The position numbers and the translations under genes are program-made. Of a DNA stretch of 36,547 nt, positions 26,646 to 33,956 are shown one piece after another. Source of the DNA: an uncultured Eubacteriales bacterium (lineage in GTDB: Bacteria > Bacillota > Clostridia > Lachnospirales > Lachnospiraceae); NCBI GenBank assembly GCA_900315665.1, contig OMZX01000012.1, positions 1-36,547 on the forward strand, in the 5' to 3' direction. The notes beneath the pieces were generated by a model. The model made no database searches and had not been told where the DNA came from. It was given only the letters and a program-made list of their open reading frames with translations. How positions within the stretch are numbered: position 1 is the first letter of the stretch; each line of letters begins with the position of its first letter.

Positions 26646-27462
26646 ATGCAGGAGGATTATTTAACGAAAATCCGTTCCGTCTATAATCAGTTTACGAAGG
26701 CTGAAAAAAAGGTCGCTGATTATATTCTGGAGAACCCGAAAAAGGTACTGTTCATGTCGATTTCGGATCTCGCGGAGGCCTGCAATGTCGGCGATACTTC
26801 CGTGTTCCGTTTTTGTAAGACGATGAACGTGAAGGGCTATCAGGAGTTTAAGATGATGCTTTCTCTGTCGATGCGGCAGGCTGCTCCCGATTCCACTGCG
26901 GAACAGGGCAAAAGCATAACGTTGCAGGATAACATCGAGGACCTCGTAAAAAAGGTGCTTGCAGAAAATGTTTCCGCCATTCAGGAAACCTATTCCCTTA
27001 TTAATCTGAAAACTGTTTCCGCTGCCGTAGATGCTTTTTACGGCGATGAAGGCCATGAACAAGTTCCTGCGGATCGAACCGAAGGTCAGCTGTATCATGG
27101 ATGCAAATATGCAGCTTATCACTGCATCGACACTGAACGCGGATGATGTGGCACTGATCTTCTCCTATTCCGGGTCGACGAAGGATACCGTCGAGATTGC
27201 AAAGTCTGCAAAGCGTGCGGGTGCGAAGACGATTTTGATCACACGTTTCCAGAAGTCACCGCTGACAGAGTATGCAGACATTATCCTGCTCTGTGGTGCG
27301 AATGAAGGGACACTCCAGAAAGGATCGACTTCAGCCGAAATTTCGCAGTTGTTCCTCGTCGATATTCTCTACAGTGAGTATTATCGGCGGCACTATCAGG
27401 TTTGCAAAGAGAACTGGGAGAAAACAAAGGCCGCTATCGCAGACAAGAATTATTCGTTCTAA
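26646..27462 (+). pseudogene. RpiR family (HTH-SIS) regulator, broken by an internal deletion and frameshift
   Basis: The first frame (26646-27146) gives a complete RpiR N-terminal helix-turn-helix: LTKIRSVYNQFTKAEKKVADYILENPKKVLFMSISDLAEACNVGDTSVFRFCKTMNVKGYQEFK. It then runs to TVSAAVDAFYG, after which it is nonsense. The second frame (+1, from about 27031) continues the family sequence at TAMKAMNKFLRIEPKVSCIMDANMQ and holds the rest of the SIS domain (ALIFSYSGSTKDTVEIAKSAKRAGAKTILIT), ending at 27462. Between the two, the segment expected in RpiR proteins (about 14 residues like GAKRIYFFGVGAS, which starts the SIS fold) is absent, so this is more than a one-base slip. An intact RpiR protein would bind DNA in response to a sugar phosphate. 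The HTH part may still be made. Confidence 0.85.
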
Positions 27463-27476
27463 GTGGCTTCGCGGAC

Positions 27477-27753
27477 GGGAGGGACGACGGTCCCGATCCG
27501 TGCATGCGAGTGGCCATCGCAGATTTCAAAGACTACAGCGCTAACAAAATTCACAAAATGCCCCCTAAGAAGTTGCACGTTTCCGGCGGAACTCGGAGAG
27601 TTTTCTTGAAAGAAAACTCTCCTCAGACACCCGCCGGAATCGCTATGGAAGCTCCGGCAACTTCTAAGGGGGCATTTTGGAATTTTCTAAGCGCTTCCGT
27701 ATGAAATCTGTGATGGCCACTCGCATGCACGGATCGGGACTGTCGTCCCTCCC
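27477..27753. repeat. Long inverted repeat R2 (52-bp arms with two wobbles)
   Basis: Arms 27477-27528 and 27702-27753 are complementary over 52 bases with only two non-Watson-Crick positions, both G-T. The interior continues as a stem, with 27541-27576 against 27657-27695. Next is TTTCCGGCGG near 27580-27589 against CCGCCGGAA near 27631-27639. The apical perfect stem is GAGAGTTTTCTT/AAGAAAACTCTC (27597-27622). The element fills the 307-base gap between the rpiR-like pseudogene and convergent luxS. Its interior is homologous to R1 but its outer arms are not. It lacks the nested module that R1 carries. Confidence 0.9.
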
Positions 27754-27769
27754 TGACCTTTGAAAGAAT

Positions 27770-28249
27770 TCAGGCTGGATAATTCATGTGTGCGTCGTCG
27801 ATTGCGTAAAGGGTGTTTTCCAGGTAGCGGTTAGCGAGGTAGTGGGCCATGCCGAGATTTTGATCCAGGTAGTTTCCGCAGTCGTGGGCGGTGGCACCTG
27901 GGATTTCGCCTTCGTAATCGCGGATGAATTCGTACATTTTTGTGATGACAGGAACAATATCACGAGACGCAAGGTCACCGGCGAAGATGGCGTAAAAACC
28001 GGTGCGGCAGCCCATCGGGCCGAAGTAGATGGTCTTATCTTTCCACGCCGGATCGTTTCTTAGGAAGGTGGCGCCGAGATGCTCGATGGTATGAACCTCC
28101 GCCGTATTCATGACGGGTTCCTTGTTCGGAGTTGTCATGCGAAGGTCAAAGGTCGTGATGGTCTCCTCTCCGACCTTATCCTTTCTTGATACGTAGATAC
28201 CCGGCTCGAGCTTCAGATGGTTTACGGTAAAGCTTGCTATTTTTTCCAT
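27770..28249 (-). CDS. luxS: S-ribosylhomocysteine lyase LuxS
   Basis: 159 residues. The metal site is HTIEH (His53 and His57) plus Cys124 in ATAHDCGNY, and the catalytic Cys81 is in GPMGCRTGFY. It cleaves S-ribosylhomocysteine to homocysteine and DPD, the precursor of autoinducer-2, in the activated methyl cycle. The ATG follows GAAGGAG. A strong hairpin lies directly upstream, between this gene and the preceding secreted-protein gene. Its 3' side faces the R2 palindrome. Confidence 0.98.
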   Translation of the reverse strand: MEKIASFTVNHLKLEPGIYVSRKDKVGEETITTFDLRMTTPNKEPVMNTAEVHTIEHLGATFLRNDPAWKDKTIYFGPMGCRTGFYAIFAGDLASRDIVPVITKMYEFIRDYEGEIPGATAHDCGNYLDQNLGMAHYLANRYLENTLYAIDDAHMNYPA

Positions 28250-28265
28250 AATGTCTCCTTCAGAA

Positions 28266-28293
28266 AAGGCTGTCGCAGTATCGCGACAGCCTT
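28266..28293 (-). terminator. Hairpin between the small secreted protein gene and luxS
   Basis: AAGGCTGTCGC (28266-28276) pairs perfectly with GCGACAGCCTT (28283-28293); on the minus strand it is followed by TTTTC. It ends about 16 bases before the luxS ATG, close to its ribosome binding site. It can terminate the upstream gene or form a leader hairpin for luxS. Confidence 0.65.
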
Positions 28294-28370
28294 CATTGTA
28301 TCATATTCAATTCTAATTTTCAGCCTATAGCAGAAATCTCTTCTTCAGGCAACTGCTTCCGAGATGGAAT

Positions 28371-28898
28371 TTATTGCTCCAGATTTTCGGAAAGCTCCTC
28401 GAGCACTGCATCAGTTACCATACCAAAATAGAAATCCTGGTAATTTTTCTTTGAAGCATCCGTAAAGACACGAACATCGTAGCAACGGTTTACAAAATCA
28501 TAAGCCTTACCGCTCTCCGTATCCTGCTCGAAAAGATTCTCCGGAAGAAGATTCAGAGACTCTCCGATCTTCACGGTCTTCTTCAGAACACGATTCCTTA
28601 CGCCGACGTCCTGACCATTCAGATATTCATTGACATAAACGATGACATCTGCGGTTGTAACAGAACCATCTTCACTCGTGAGACGGAAGGATGCGTTATC
28701 ACTGACGATAAAGGCAGGCTTCGTCTGCTTCGTCACGGGATCATTGACCTTGCCCGGAAGGTACATGTCATCGACGGCAAGTGAAACCTTCGCCTGACTC
28801 TTTACGATGGAACTCGATGCAAAGGATGAAAACGCTGCCGTCAGGCTAAGGGCACATCCGATGACAATCGCTTTTATAGTTGAATGCTTATGCAGCAT
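28371..28898 (-). CDS. Small secreted protein of unknown function
   Basis: 175 residues. A clear signal peptide occupies about residues 1-28 (MLHKHSTIKAIVIGCALSLTAAFSSFASS), with cleavage likely after AxA-type FASS. The mature part is beta-rich (VKSQAKVSLAVDDMYLPGK ... AFIVSDNASFRLTSEDGSVTTADVIVYVNEYLNGQDVG), with one Cys. I do not recognise the family. It has its own promoter and GAGGTG seven bases before the ATG. No lipobox or cell-wall anchor is seen, so it is probably released or associated with the surface. Confidence 0.75.
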   Translation of the reverse strand: MLHKHSTIKAIVIGCALSLTAAFSSFASSSIVKSQAKVSLAVDDMYLPGKVNDPVTKQTKPAFIVSDNASFRLTSEDGSVTTADVIVYVNEYLNGQDVGVRNRVLKKTVKIGESLNLLPENLFEQDTESGKAYDFVNRCYDVRVFTDASKKNYQDFYFGMVTDAVLEELSENLEQ

Positions 28899-28932
28899 AT
28901 CGTTACACCTCAGTTACCTAAGAATTAGTCTT

Positions 28933-28962
28933 ATTATAGTTGAAAGCGCACACCGTTGGCAA
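28933..28962 (-). promoter_or_regulatory. Promoter of the small secreted protein gene
   Basis: On the minus strand TTGCCA (28962-28957) and a perfect TATAAT (28938-28933) are separated by 18 bases. The remaining AT-rich interval up to 29139 shows no gene. Confidence 0.6.
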
Positions 28963-29139
28963 GTTTTCGGCCTTTACTGTAAGTTTTTCGTAAAAAAGCA
29001 ATAAAATCTCACCGCACTTTATCATTAAATCTTGCACAATATTTTGTGATTTTAATATCTAAAGTATCTATATGTTCGATTTGCATTTTCTATTGTACGA
29101 ATCAGGCCTCATTTTTTTGTCAGATGGCAGAGTTGGCAT

Positions 29140-30774
29140 TTAATAGTGGAAGTTCGGGATTACCTGATCCCAGGACGAGATGCCGATGATCGGCAGAGCA
29201 AATGCGGTCGACGCCATCGACAGGTTCGGATCATCGATATTCCGGAAGACATCCTTGATCGGACGCTCTATGAGGTGATTTGTATTTGCCGGATCGACGG
29301 ACTGAAGACCATAGGCAAGACCAGTCTTCGTCTCCTCTGTGTGATCAAGCTGTCGGCTTAAAAGGAAGCCCTTGATATCCGGGTTGCAGTTCACCATATA
29401 ATACGCATAGGCAAAGGCTGCTGCCTGATCGAGTGTCGCATCCTGCCCGCGCGAGTTCGAATTAAAGCCCTGCTCCGTGAGATAAATGTCGCGAACCGTG
29501 CCTGCACGGGTCAGAAGATCGGCGCGATGCATATAATTCGTGATGACACTGATGTTTGCCATACTGACAACCGGCGAGGCATCTGTGTTGTTCACCTTAC
29601 CGGTCTCATAATCATCCCAGAAAATCGGGTTCCAGATCGGATATGGATATGGATGAAGCGCTAAGCCCCAGTCCGTCTTACCCTCCATCTGGTCCAGTAT
29701 GCTAAATGCTTCCAGCACCGACTTCCCCGTATATTTCCCGACGACGCCGGTTTCCGGCAGCATATTCCAGTAGAGATCCAGTGAGAACATCACAGAATCT
29801 CCTGCGCTCACGGACTTGATGGCTGTGTAGAAGGTACGGAACGCGCGCTGGTAAATCAGTGTATATTGGCCGACATCATAGTTTCCGATATAGTTCCAGT
29901 ACTGGTTGTTGATCTCGTTACCGATGACCCAGTTTGTGATCTTACCATGGCCATTATAGCCGCTGTAACGATTCGCAAGGAAGGAAGCAATCGCCTTCAC
30001 AAGATTGAAGCCGCGCTCGGTCATGACATTGAAGCCATAATACAGTGCCTGATCGCTGGTCTGTACCGAAGTACCGGGAATATAGAGATCCGGTTGTGCC
30101 CCATTGAAGCCATTGAGAAGAATCGCAGTTACTGCTACGCCCGCGTTTGAGAGACGTGAAATCTGATTATCCAGTTCGGAAACATTCTTCGCACTGAAGC
30201 TATAGTTCTGCCCCTCGAAGGAGTATGTGATACCCGAGCCAAGAAGCTGTGCTGTCGTGATGGAGATGCTGGCCTGCTTTAGGTTTAGCTTCAGCGCATC
30301 ATCAATCAGATTCGGGTCAATCATGAGGCCTTTCTTTCCATAAATGGCAGGTGCACTCTGATCTGGTGCTATCACCTCCGGATTTGTGATGTAGCAGCGG
30401 TTTGATATCAGTTGATAGCTGCCGGAACCCCCGTCGACAGCCAGAGCGAAAGCATCATAAAGCCTGTTCGACGCCGGGCCATCCTGCATATCGAAGGTGA
30501 AGGTCATGCTGGATGAAGCCTGCTGTGCTGAGAGATAATCCGCTCTGCCGGAAACATCCGACTGATATGGCTTCATCGAAAAAAGATAAACTGCCGGCGG
30601 ATTCGACGGATCAAAATCAGATACGGTTGCCGTGACATTAATCTTTGATGGATCATTCGGATCGATCTTGGCTGATGTCACATTTGCCGTCGTTGCAAAA
30701 GAAGCAAACGACGTGCCCGCTGTAAGCATTAGAAAAGTGATTATGGTAAAAATAAGCTTCGAAAGTCTAGTCAT
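29140..30774 (-). CDS. Secreted DUF5722-like protein with a glycoside hydrolase (clan GH-A type) fold
   Basis: 544 residues from the ATG at 30774, which follows GAGGAGG by seven bases. A signal peptide (about 1-27, KLIFTIITFLMLTAGTSFASFA) is followed by a beta-sandwich-like domain (about 30-135). Next comes a TIM-barrel-like domain with the two clan A glutamates: WVIGNEINNQ (Glu about 286, acid/base position after Asn) and IYLTEQGFNS (Glu about 434, nucleophile position). LALHPYPYPIWNP and GFLLSRQLDHTEE are further barrel strands. I place it in the DUF5722 family from memory. It is probably an exported glycosidase or glycan-binding enzyme; the substrate is not predictable. It stands alone, with its own extended -10 promoter. 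Confidence 0.8.
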   Translation of the reverse strand: MTRLSKLIFTIITFLMLTAGTSFASFATTANVTSAKIDPNDPSKINVTATVSDFDPSNPPAVYLFSMKPYQSDVSGRADYLSAQQASSSMTFTFDMQDGPASNRLYDAFALAVDGGSGSYQLISNRCYITNPEVIAPDQSAPAIYGKKGLMIDPNLIDDALKLNLKQASISITTAQLLGSGITYSFEGQNYSFSAKNVSELDNQISRLSNAGVAVTAILLNGFNGAQPDLYIPGTSVQTSDQALYYGFNVMTERGFNLVKAIASFLANRYSGYNGHGKITNWVIGNEINNQYWNYIGNYDVGQYTLIYQRAFRTFYTAIKSVSAGDSVMFSLDLYWNMLPETGVVGKYTGKSVLEAFSILDQMEGKTDWGLALHPYPYPIWNPIFWDDYETGKVNNTDASPVVSMANISVITNYMHRADLLTRAGTVRDIYLTEQGFNSNSRGQDATLDQAAAFAYAYYMVNCNPDIKGFLLSRQLDHTEETKTGLAYGLQSVDPANTNHLIERPIKDVFRNIDDPNLSMASTAFALPIIGISSWDQVIPNFHY

Positions 30775-30801
30775 AAAATTTCCTCCTCTACCATGCGTCA
30801 T

Positions 30802-30810
30802 AGTATAGCA
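30802..30810 (-). promoter_or_regulatory. Extended -10 promoter of the DUF5722-like gene
   Basis: On the minus strand TGC precedes TATACT (TATACT at 30807-30802, TG at 30810-30809), an extended -10. No good -35 is visible at the usual distance. Confidence 0.5.
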
Positions 30811-30866
30811 CGGATAACGACGTCACTCCTTAAAGTTTTCCTTACAATAAAAGAACTTTGACAAAT

Positions 30867-30907
30867 AAAAAATACGGATGGAATGCGAAACCAGGACATC
30901 CATCCGT
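30867..30907 (-). terminator. Rho-independent terminator of tyrS
   Basis: On the minus strand ACGGATGGA (30907-30899) pairs with TCCATCCGT (30882-30874) and is followed by ATTTTTT. It lies 36 bases beyond the tyrS stop. Confidence 0.88.
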
Positions 30908-30942
30908 AATTCATCATCGAAACGAACTAATAATCAGTTTTT

Positions 30943-32160
30943 TCAGGAGAAAATTTTCATAAAGCTCTTCTTGCCGCGCTGTACGACCTTGCCATCCTTG
31001 AAGAAGGCTGCGTCGTAGGAGGCGCGCGGATCGGTTACCTTCTCGCCGTCAAGGAGAACGCCGCCCTGCTGTACGTTCTGCCGGGCATCGGAACGGGACT
31101 TCGCGAGACCGGATACGGCGAGAACACCGCAGATATCGATCTTACCATCACGGTAGTCTTCATCCTTCAGCTTGTACTCCGGCATGTTCTCAGAGCCACC
31201 GCCCATGAAGATGGACTTTGCGGCCTTATCAGCCTTGTCAGCCTCTTCCTTGCCATGTACCATCTCCGTGAGATCATAAGCGAGACGCTCTTTTGCCTTG
31301 TTAAGCTCAGCGCCTTCCCACTTGGCCATCTCGTTGATTTCTTCCATCGGAATGAACGTAAGGAGCTTCAGACATTTGATGACATCGGCATCCTGGACAT
31401 TTCTCCAGTACTGATAGAAGTCATACGGAGAGGTCTTGTCCGGATCAAGCCATACGGCACCGCCGACGGTCTTACCCATCTTCTTACCCTCAGAGTTTGT
31501 GAGCAGTGTGATGGTCAGCGCATAGGCATCCTTACCAAGCTTCTTACGGATGAGCTCTGTGCCAGCCAGCATATTTGACCACTGATCATCGCCGCCGAAC
31601 TCCATATTGCAGCCGTAATCCTGGTAGAGTCTGTAGAAATCATAGCCCTGCATCAGCATATAGCTGAACTCAAGGAAGGTAAGCCCCGCCTCCATACGAT
31701 TCACATAGCAGCGGGCACGAAGCATATCATTGACAGAGAAGCACGGACCGATTTCCCGCATGAAGTCAAGGAAATTAAGGTTCCGGAGCCAGTCTGCGTT
31801 GTTTACCATGCGCGCCTTGCCCTCGCCGAACTCGATAAACCGGCTCATCTGCTTCTTGAAGCACTCGCAGTTATGATCGATCTGCTCGATCGTCATCATC
31901 TTCCGCATATCCGTACGACCGGACGGATCGCCGATCATACCGGTGCCGCCGCCAACCAGTGCGATCGGCTTGTTGCCAGCCATCTGCAGCCGCTTCATAA
32001 GAACAAGCGCCATGAAATGACCGACATGCAGCGAATCCGCCGTCGGATCGAAGCCGATATAGAAGGTTGCCTTACCGTTGTTAACAAGCTCGCGGATTTC
32101 CTTCTCATCCGTCACCTGCGCGATCAGACCGCGCTCCACCAGTTCCTCATAAACTCCCAT
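30943..32160 (-). CDS. tyrS: Tyrosine--tRNA ligase
   Basis: 405 residues. The class I HIGH motif appears as HVGH in DPTADSLHVGHFMAL (about residues 39-53) and KMSKS appears as KMGKT in SEGKKMGKTVGG. The Tyr-binding part includes YMLMQGYDFYRLYQDYGCNMEFGGDDQWSN. The C-terminal S4-like RNA-binding domain begins near ICGVLAVSGLAKSRSDARQNVQQGGVLLDGEKV. It charges tRNA-Tyr. AAGGAG lies six bases before the ATG. Many Firmicutes tyrS genes have a T-box leader; I looked between 32161 and 32306 and found no TGGNACCGCG-type motif. Confidence 0.98.
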   Translation of the reverse strand: MGVYEELVERGLIAQVTDEKEIRELVNNGKATFYIGFDPTADSLHVGHFMALVLMKRLQMAGNKPIALVGGGTGMIGDPSGRTDMRKMMTIEQIDHNCECFKKQMSRFIEFGEGKARMVNNADWLRNLNFLDFMREIGPCFSVNDMLRARCYVNRMEAGLTFLEFSYMLMQGYDFYRLYQDYGCNMEFGGDDQWSNMLAGTELIRKKLGKDAYALTITLLTNSEGKKMGKTVGGAVWLDPDKTSPYDFYQYWRNVQDADVIKCLKLLTFIPMEEINEMAKWEGAELNKAKERLAYDLTEMVHGKEEADKADKAAKSIFMGGGSENMPEYKLKDEDYRDGKIDICGVLAVSGLAKSRSDARQNVQQGGVLLDGEKVTDPRASYDAAFFKDGKVVQRGKKSFMKIFS

Positions 32161-32306
32161 CGATTTCTCCTTGCTTTATTTTATAATGCATACATCAGGC
32201 ATGCGTTGCCTAATGCTGCGATATAACCTGTTCCTAGTATCTTCTATACTCTACTACTTCCCGCTCATTCATATGACTTCCATCCAGTCAACAGGTGGAA
32301 GCATTA

Positions 32307-33350
32307 TTAAAACTTCGTCTGTTGCACGTACTCGTAGACATTATCGATCAGGCGGACGGTGTCCTCCCACCCGATGCAGGCATCGGTGATGGACTTGCCG
32401 AAAACATGCTCTTCGACCTTGCAGTTTCCCTCGAGCAGATATGACTCAACCATCAGGCCCTTCACAAACGTCGCAAGCTCCTCAGAATATTTCCGGGAGT
32501 GCATAACCTCCTGCGCGATCCGGAGCTGCTCCTTATAATGCTTCCCTGAGTTGCAGTGATTGGTGTCGACGACAACCGCCGGGTTTACGAGATCCTTCTC
32601 CGAATACAATGTATGAAGGAGCTTCAGATCCTCGTAATGATAATTCGGCATCATCTGTCCGTGCTTTGACTGTGAGCCACGAAGGATCGCATGCGCATAC
32701 GGATTTCCGTCCGAGCGTACCTCCCATTCACGGAAGATGAAATCATGCGGATGCTGTGCTGCATAGATTGAGTTCAACATGACACCCATATCTCCTGAAG
32801 TCGGATTTTTCATACCGATCGGCACATCCGTACCAGAGGCGACGAGTCTATGCTGCTGGTTCTCGACGGAACGCGCGCCAACTGCGATATAGCTCATAAT
32901 ATCAGAGAGATATCGAAGATTGTCCGGGTATAGCATCTCATCGGCGGTGCTGAGGCCGGTCTCTCGAAGAACCTCCATATGAAGTTTACGAATGGCGGCA
33001 ATACCGCTCGCCACATTCGCACCCTTCTCCGGGTCCGGCTGATGCAGCATGCCCTTATAGCCTTCGCCGGTCGTACGTGGCTTATTCGTATAGACACGCG
33101 GTACGATCATGATACTGTCTTCGACCTGCTTCGCAATCTCCTTCAGACGATTGCAATATTCAAGTACAGGATCCTGATGATCGGCTGAGCATGGTCCGAT
33201 GATAAGAAGAAAGCGCTTTGACTTTCCGCTGAAAATGTCCTTGATTTCCTGGTCCCGCTTCGCCTTGATCGTAGCGAGCTCAGTCGGAAGCGGCAGCTGC
33301 TCACGAATCTCCGCCGAGGATGGCAGCTTCGCTCTGAATTCCAAACCCAT
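32307..33350 (-). CDS. aroF: 3-deoxy-7-phosphoheptulonate (DAHP) synthase, class I (AroF/G/H type)
   Basis: 347 residues, the type I-alpha length. It has the PEP- and E4P-binding segments LLIIGPCSADHQDPVLEY, IVPRVYTNKPRTT-GEGYKG, VGARSVENQQHRLVASG, GMKNPTSGDMGVMLNSI and VVVDTNHCNSGKHYKEQ, plus EGNCKV near the end. It condenses phosphoenolpyruvate and erythrose 4-phosphate in the first step of aromatic amino acid synthesis. The N-terminal extension (EFRAKLPSSAEIREQLPLPTELATIKAKRDQEIKDIFSGK) is that of feedback-regulated enzymes; which amino acid inhibits cannot be told. AroF/G/H cannot be separated by sequence here. GGAGAG precedes the ATG. tyrS lies downstream on the same strand. Confidence 0.95.
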   Translation of the reverse strand: MGLEFRAKLPSSAEIREQLPLPTELATIKAKRDQEIKDIFSGKSKRFLLIIGPCSADHQDPVLEYCNRLKEIAKQVEDSIMIVPRVYTNKPRTTGEGYKGMLHQPDPEKGANVASGIAAIRKLHMEVLRETGLSTADEMLYPDNLRYLSDIMSYIAVGARSVENQQHRLVASGTDVPIGMKNPTSGDMGVMLNSIYAAQHPHDFIFREWEVRSDGNPYAHAILRGSQSKHGQMMPNYHYEDLKLLHTLYSEKDLVNPAVVVDTNHCNSGKHYKEQLRIAQEVMHSRKYSEELATFVKGLMVESYLLEGNCKVEEHVFGKSITDACIGWEDTVRLIDNVYEYVQQTKF

Positions 33351-33444
33351 AATTATCTCTCCTCATTCTACGTGAAGCCCCATCGAAGCCTGCCGAAGCC
33401 CTTTCCGGCGTCGTATTCTGTTCGTAAAGCCCACATAATGTTGA

Positions 33445-33473
33445 AGTATAGGCGAAAACCTACCATAAATCAA
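33445..33473 (-). promoter_or_regulatory. Promoter of the DAHP synthase gene
   Basis: On the minus strand TTGATT (33473-33468) and TATACT (33450-33445) are separated by 17 bases. It lies just outside the left arm of R3. Confidence 0.6.
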
Positions 33474-33598
33474 GGGGAGCGTAGCTATGCGAACGCAGAA
33501 CCGGCCGAATGCAGAAGGCGCATCCACGCTCGCTGCTCGAAAGTCCTAGCGCTATCCGGGTGTTTCAGTCGGGCCGGCCCAATTCAGGAAAAATCAGT

Positions 33599-33680
33599 AG
33601 ACATCGCAAGCGATGTCTTTGAACGCGCTCGCCGCTAAGGCATCCCGAAGCCTCCCCGCGCAAGCGCGGTACTCCGGGAT
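33599..33680 (+). repeat. Structured repeat module M, copy 3 (nested in R3)
   Basis: Hairpin A is AGACATCGC (33599-33607)/GCGATGTCT (33610-33618) followed by TT. The linker CGCTCGCCGCTAAGGC is next. Hairpin B has outer stem ATCCCG/CGGGAT and inner stem CCGCGC/GCGCGG around AA. It is nearly identical to copy 2 in the conserved parts and shorter in hairpin B. Confidence 0.82.
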
Positions 33681-33709
33681 AACCTTGGCGGTACTCCGGG
33701 ATAACCTTG
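33666..33709. repeat. 22-bp tandem duplication at the end of module M3
   Basis: The segment GCGGTACTCCGGGATAACCT and two more bases occurs at 33666-33687 and is repeated at once at 33688-33709. It duplicates the 3' side of hairpin B, giving two possible partners for its 5' strand. Confidence 0.85.
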
Positions 33710-33911
33710 AAGGGATTTTTCCTTCAATGGGCCTAGAAAATCCGGGGTTGTAACCCGGATTTTCTACCTCGACTGAAGCACCCGGCTAGCTGGGACTTTC
33801 GGCTTTATGCTCGCTTTGGATGCGCCTTCTGCATTCGGCCGGTTCTGCTGTCTTTTGCAAAACATCAAAATCATCATTAAACTACAATTTATATCCGAAA
33901 ACGTTTGAATA

Positions 33912-33920
33912 TGGTAAAAT
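33912..33920 (+). promoter_or_regulatory. Extended -10 promoter of the diguanylate cyclase gene
   Basis: TGG directly precedes TAAAAT (33915-33920), an extended -10. No convincing -35 is seen upstream. Confidence 0.45.
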
Positions 33921-33956
33921 AGTAAAAAGTAGAACGCAGCAGGAAAGGAGAAGTCG

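Larger units (their letters stand above)
33495..33848. repeat. Long inverted repeat R3 (32-bp perfect outer arms)
   Basis: Arms 33495-33526 and 33817-33848 are exact reverse complements over 32 bases. Pairing resumes inward with CGAAAGTCC/GGACTTTCG, then a segment ending CAGTCG (33571) that pairs with one beginning CGACTG (33770), including a G-T wobble. GGCCC...GGAAAAATC (33575-33595) pairs approximately with 33714-33733. The hairpin TAGAAAATCCGGG/CCCGGATTTTCTA (33734-33746 with 33754-33766) is a side branch. Module M3 sits at the apex. The arm sequences differ from R1 and R2. Unlike them, R3 lies in a divergent promoter region. Confidence 0.88.
33351..33956. other. Divergent intergenic region between the DAHP synthase and diguanylate cyclase genes
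   Basis: These 606 bases hold no credible gene. From left to right there is the aroF-type promoter (33445-33473), the long inverted repeat R3 (33495-33848) with nested module M3, a 22-bp tandem duplication and a 13-bp hairpin. The extended -10 of the diguanylate cyclase gene follows (33912-33920). Confidence 0.8.

Noticed and set aside
32161-32306. A T-box leader before tyrS
   Set aside because: The region is short and lacks the conserved T-box core, although it contains the hairpin AGGC/GCCT near 32197-32212.
12630-33848. The palindromes as CRISPR or a retron
   Set aside because: There is no regular spacer array, no cas gene and no reverse transcriptase in the window.
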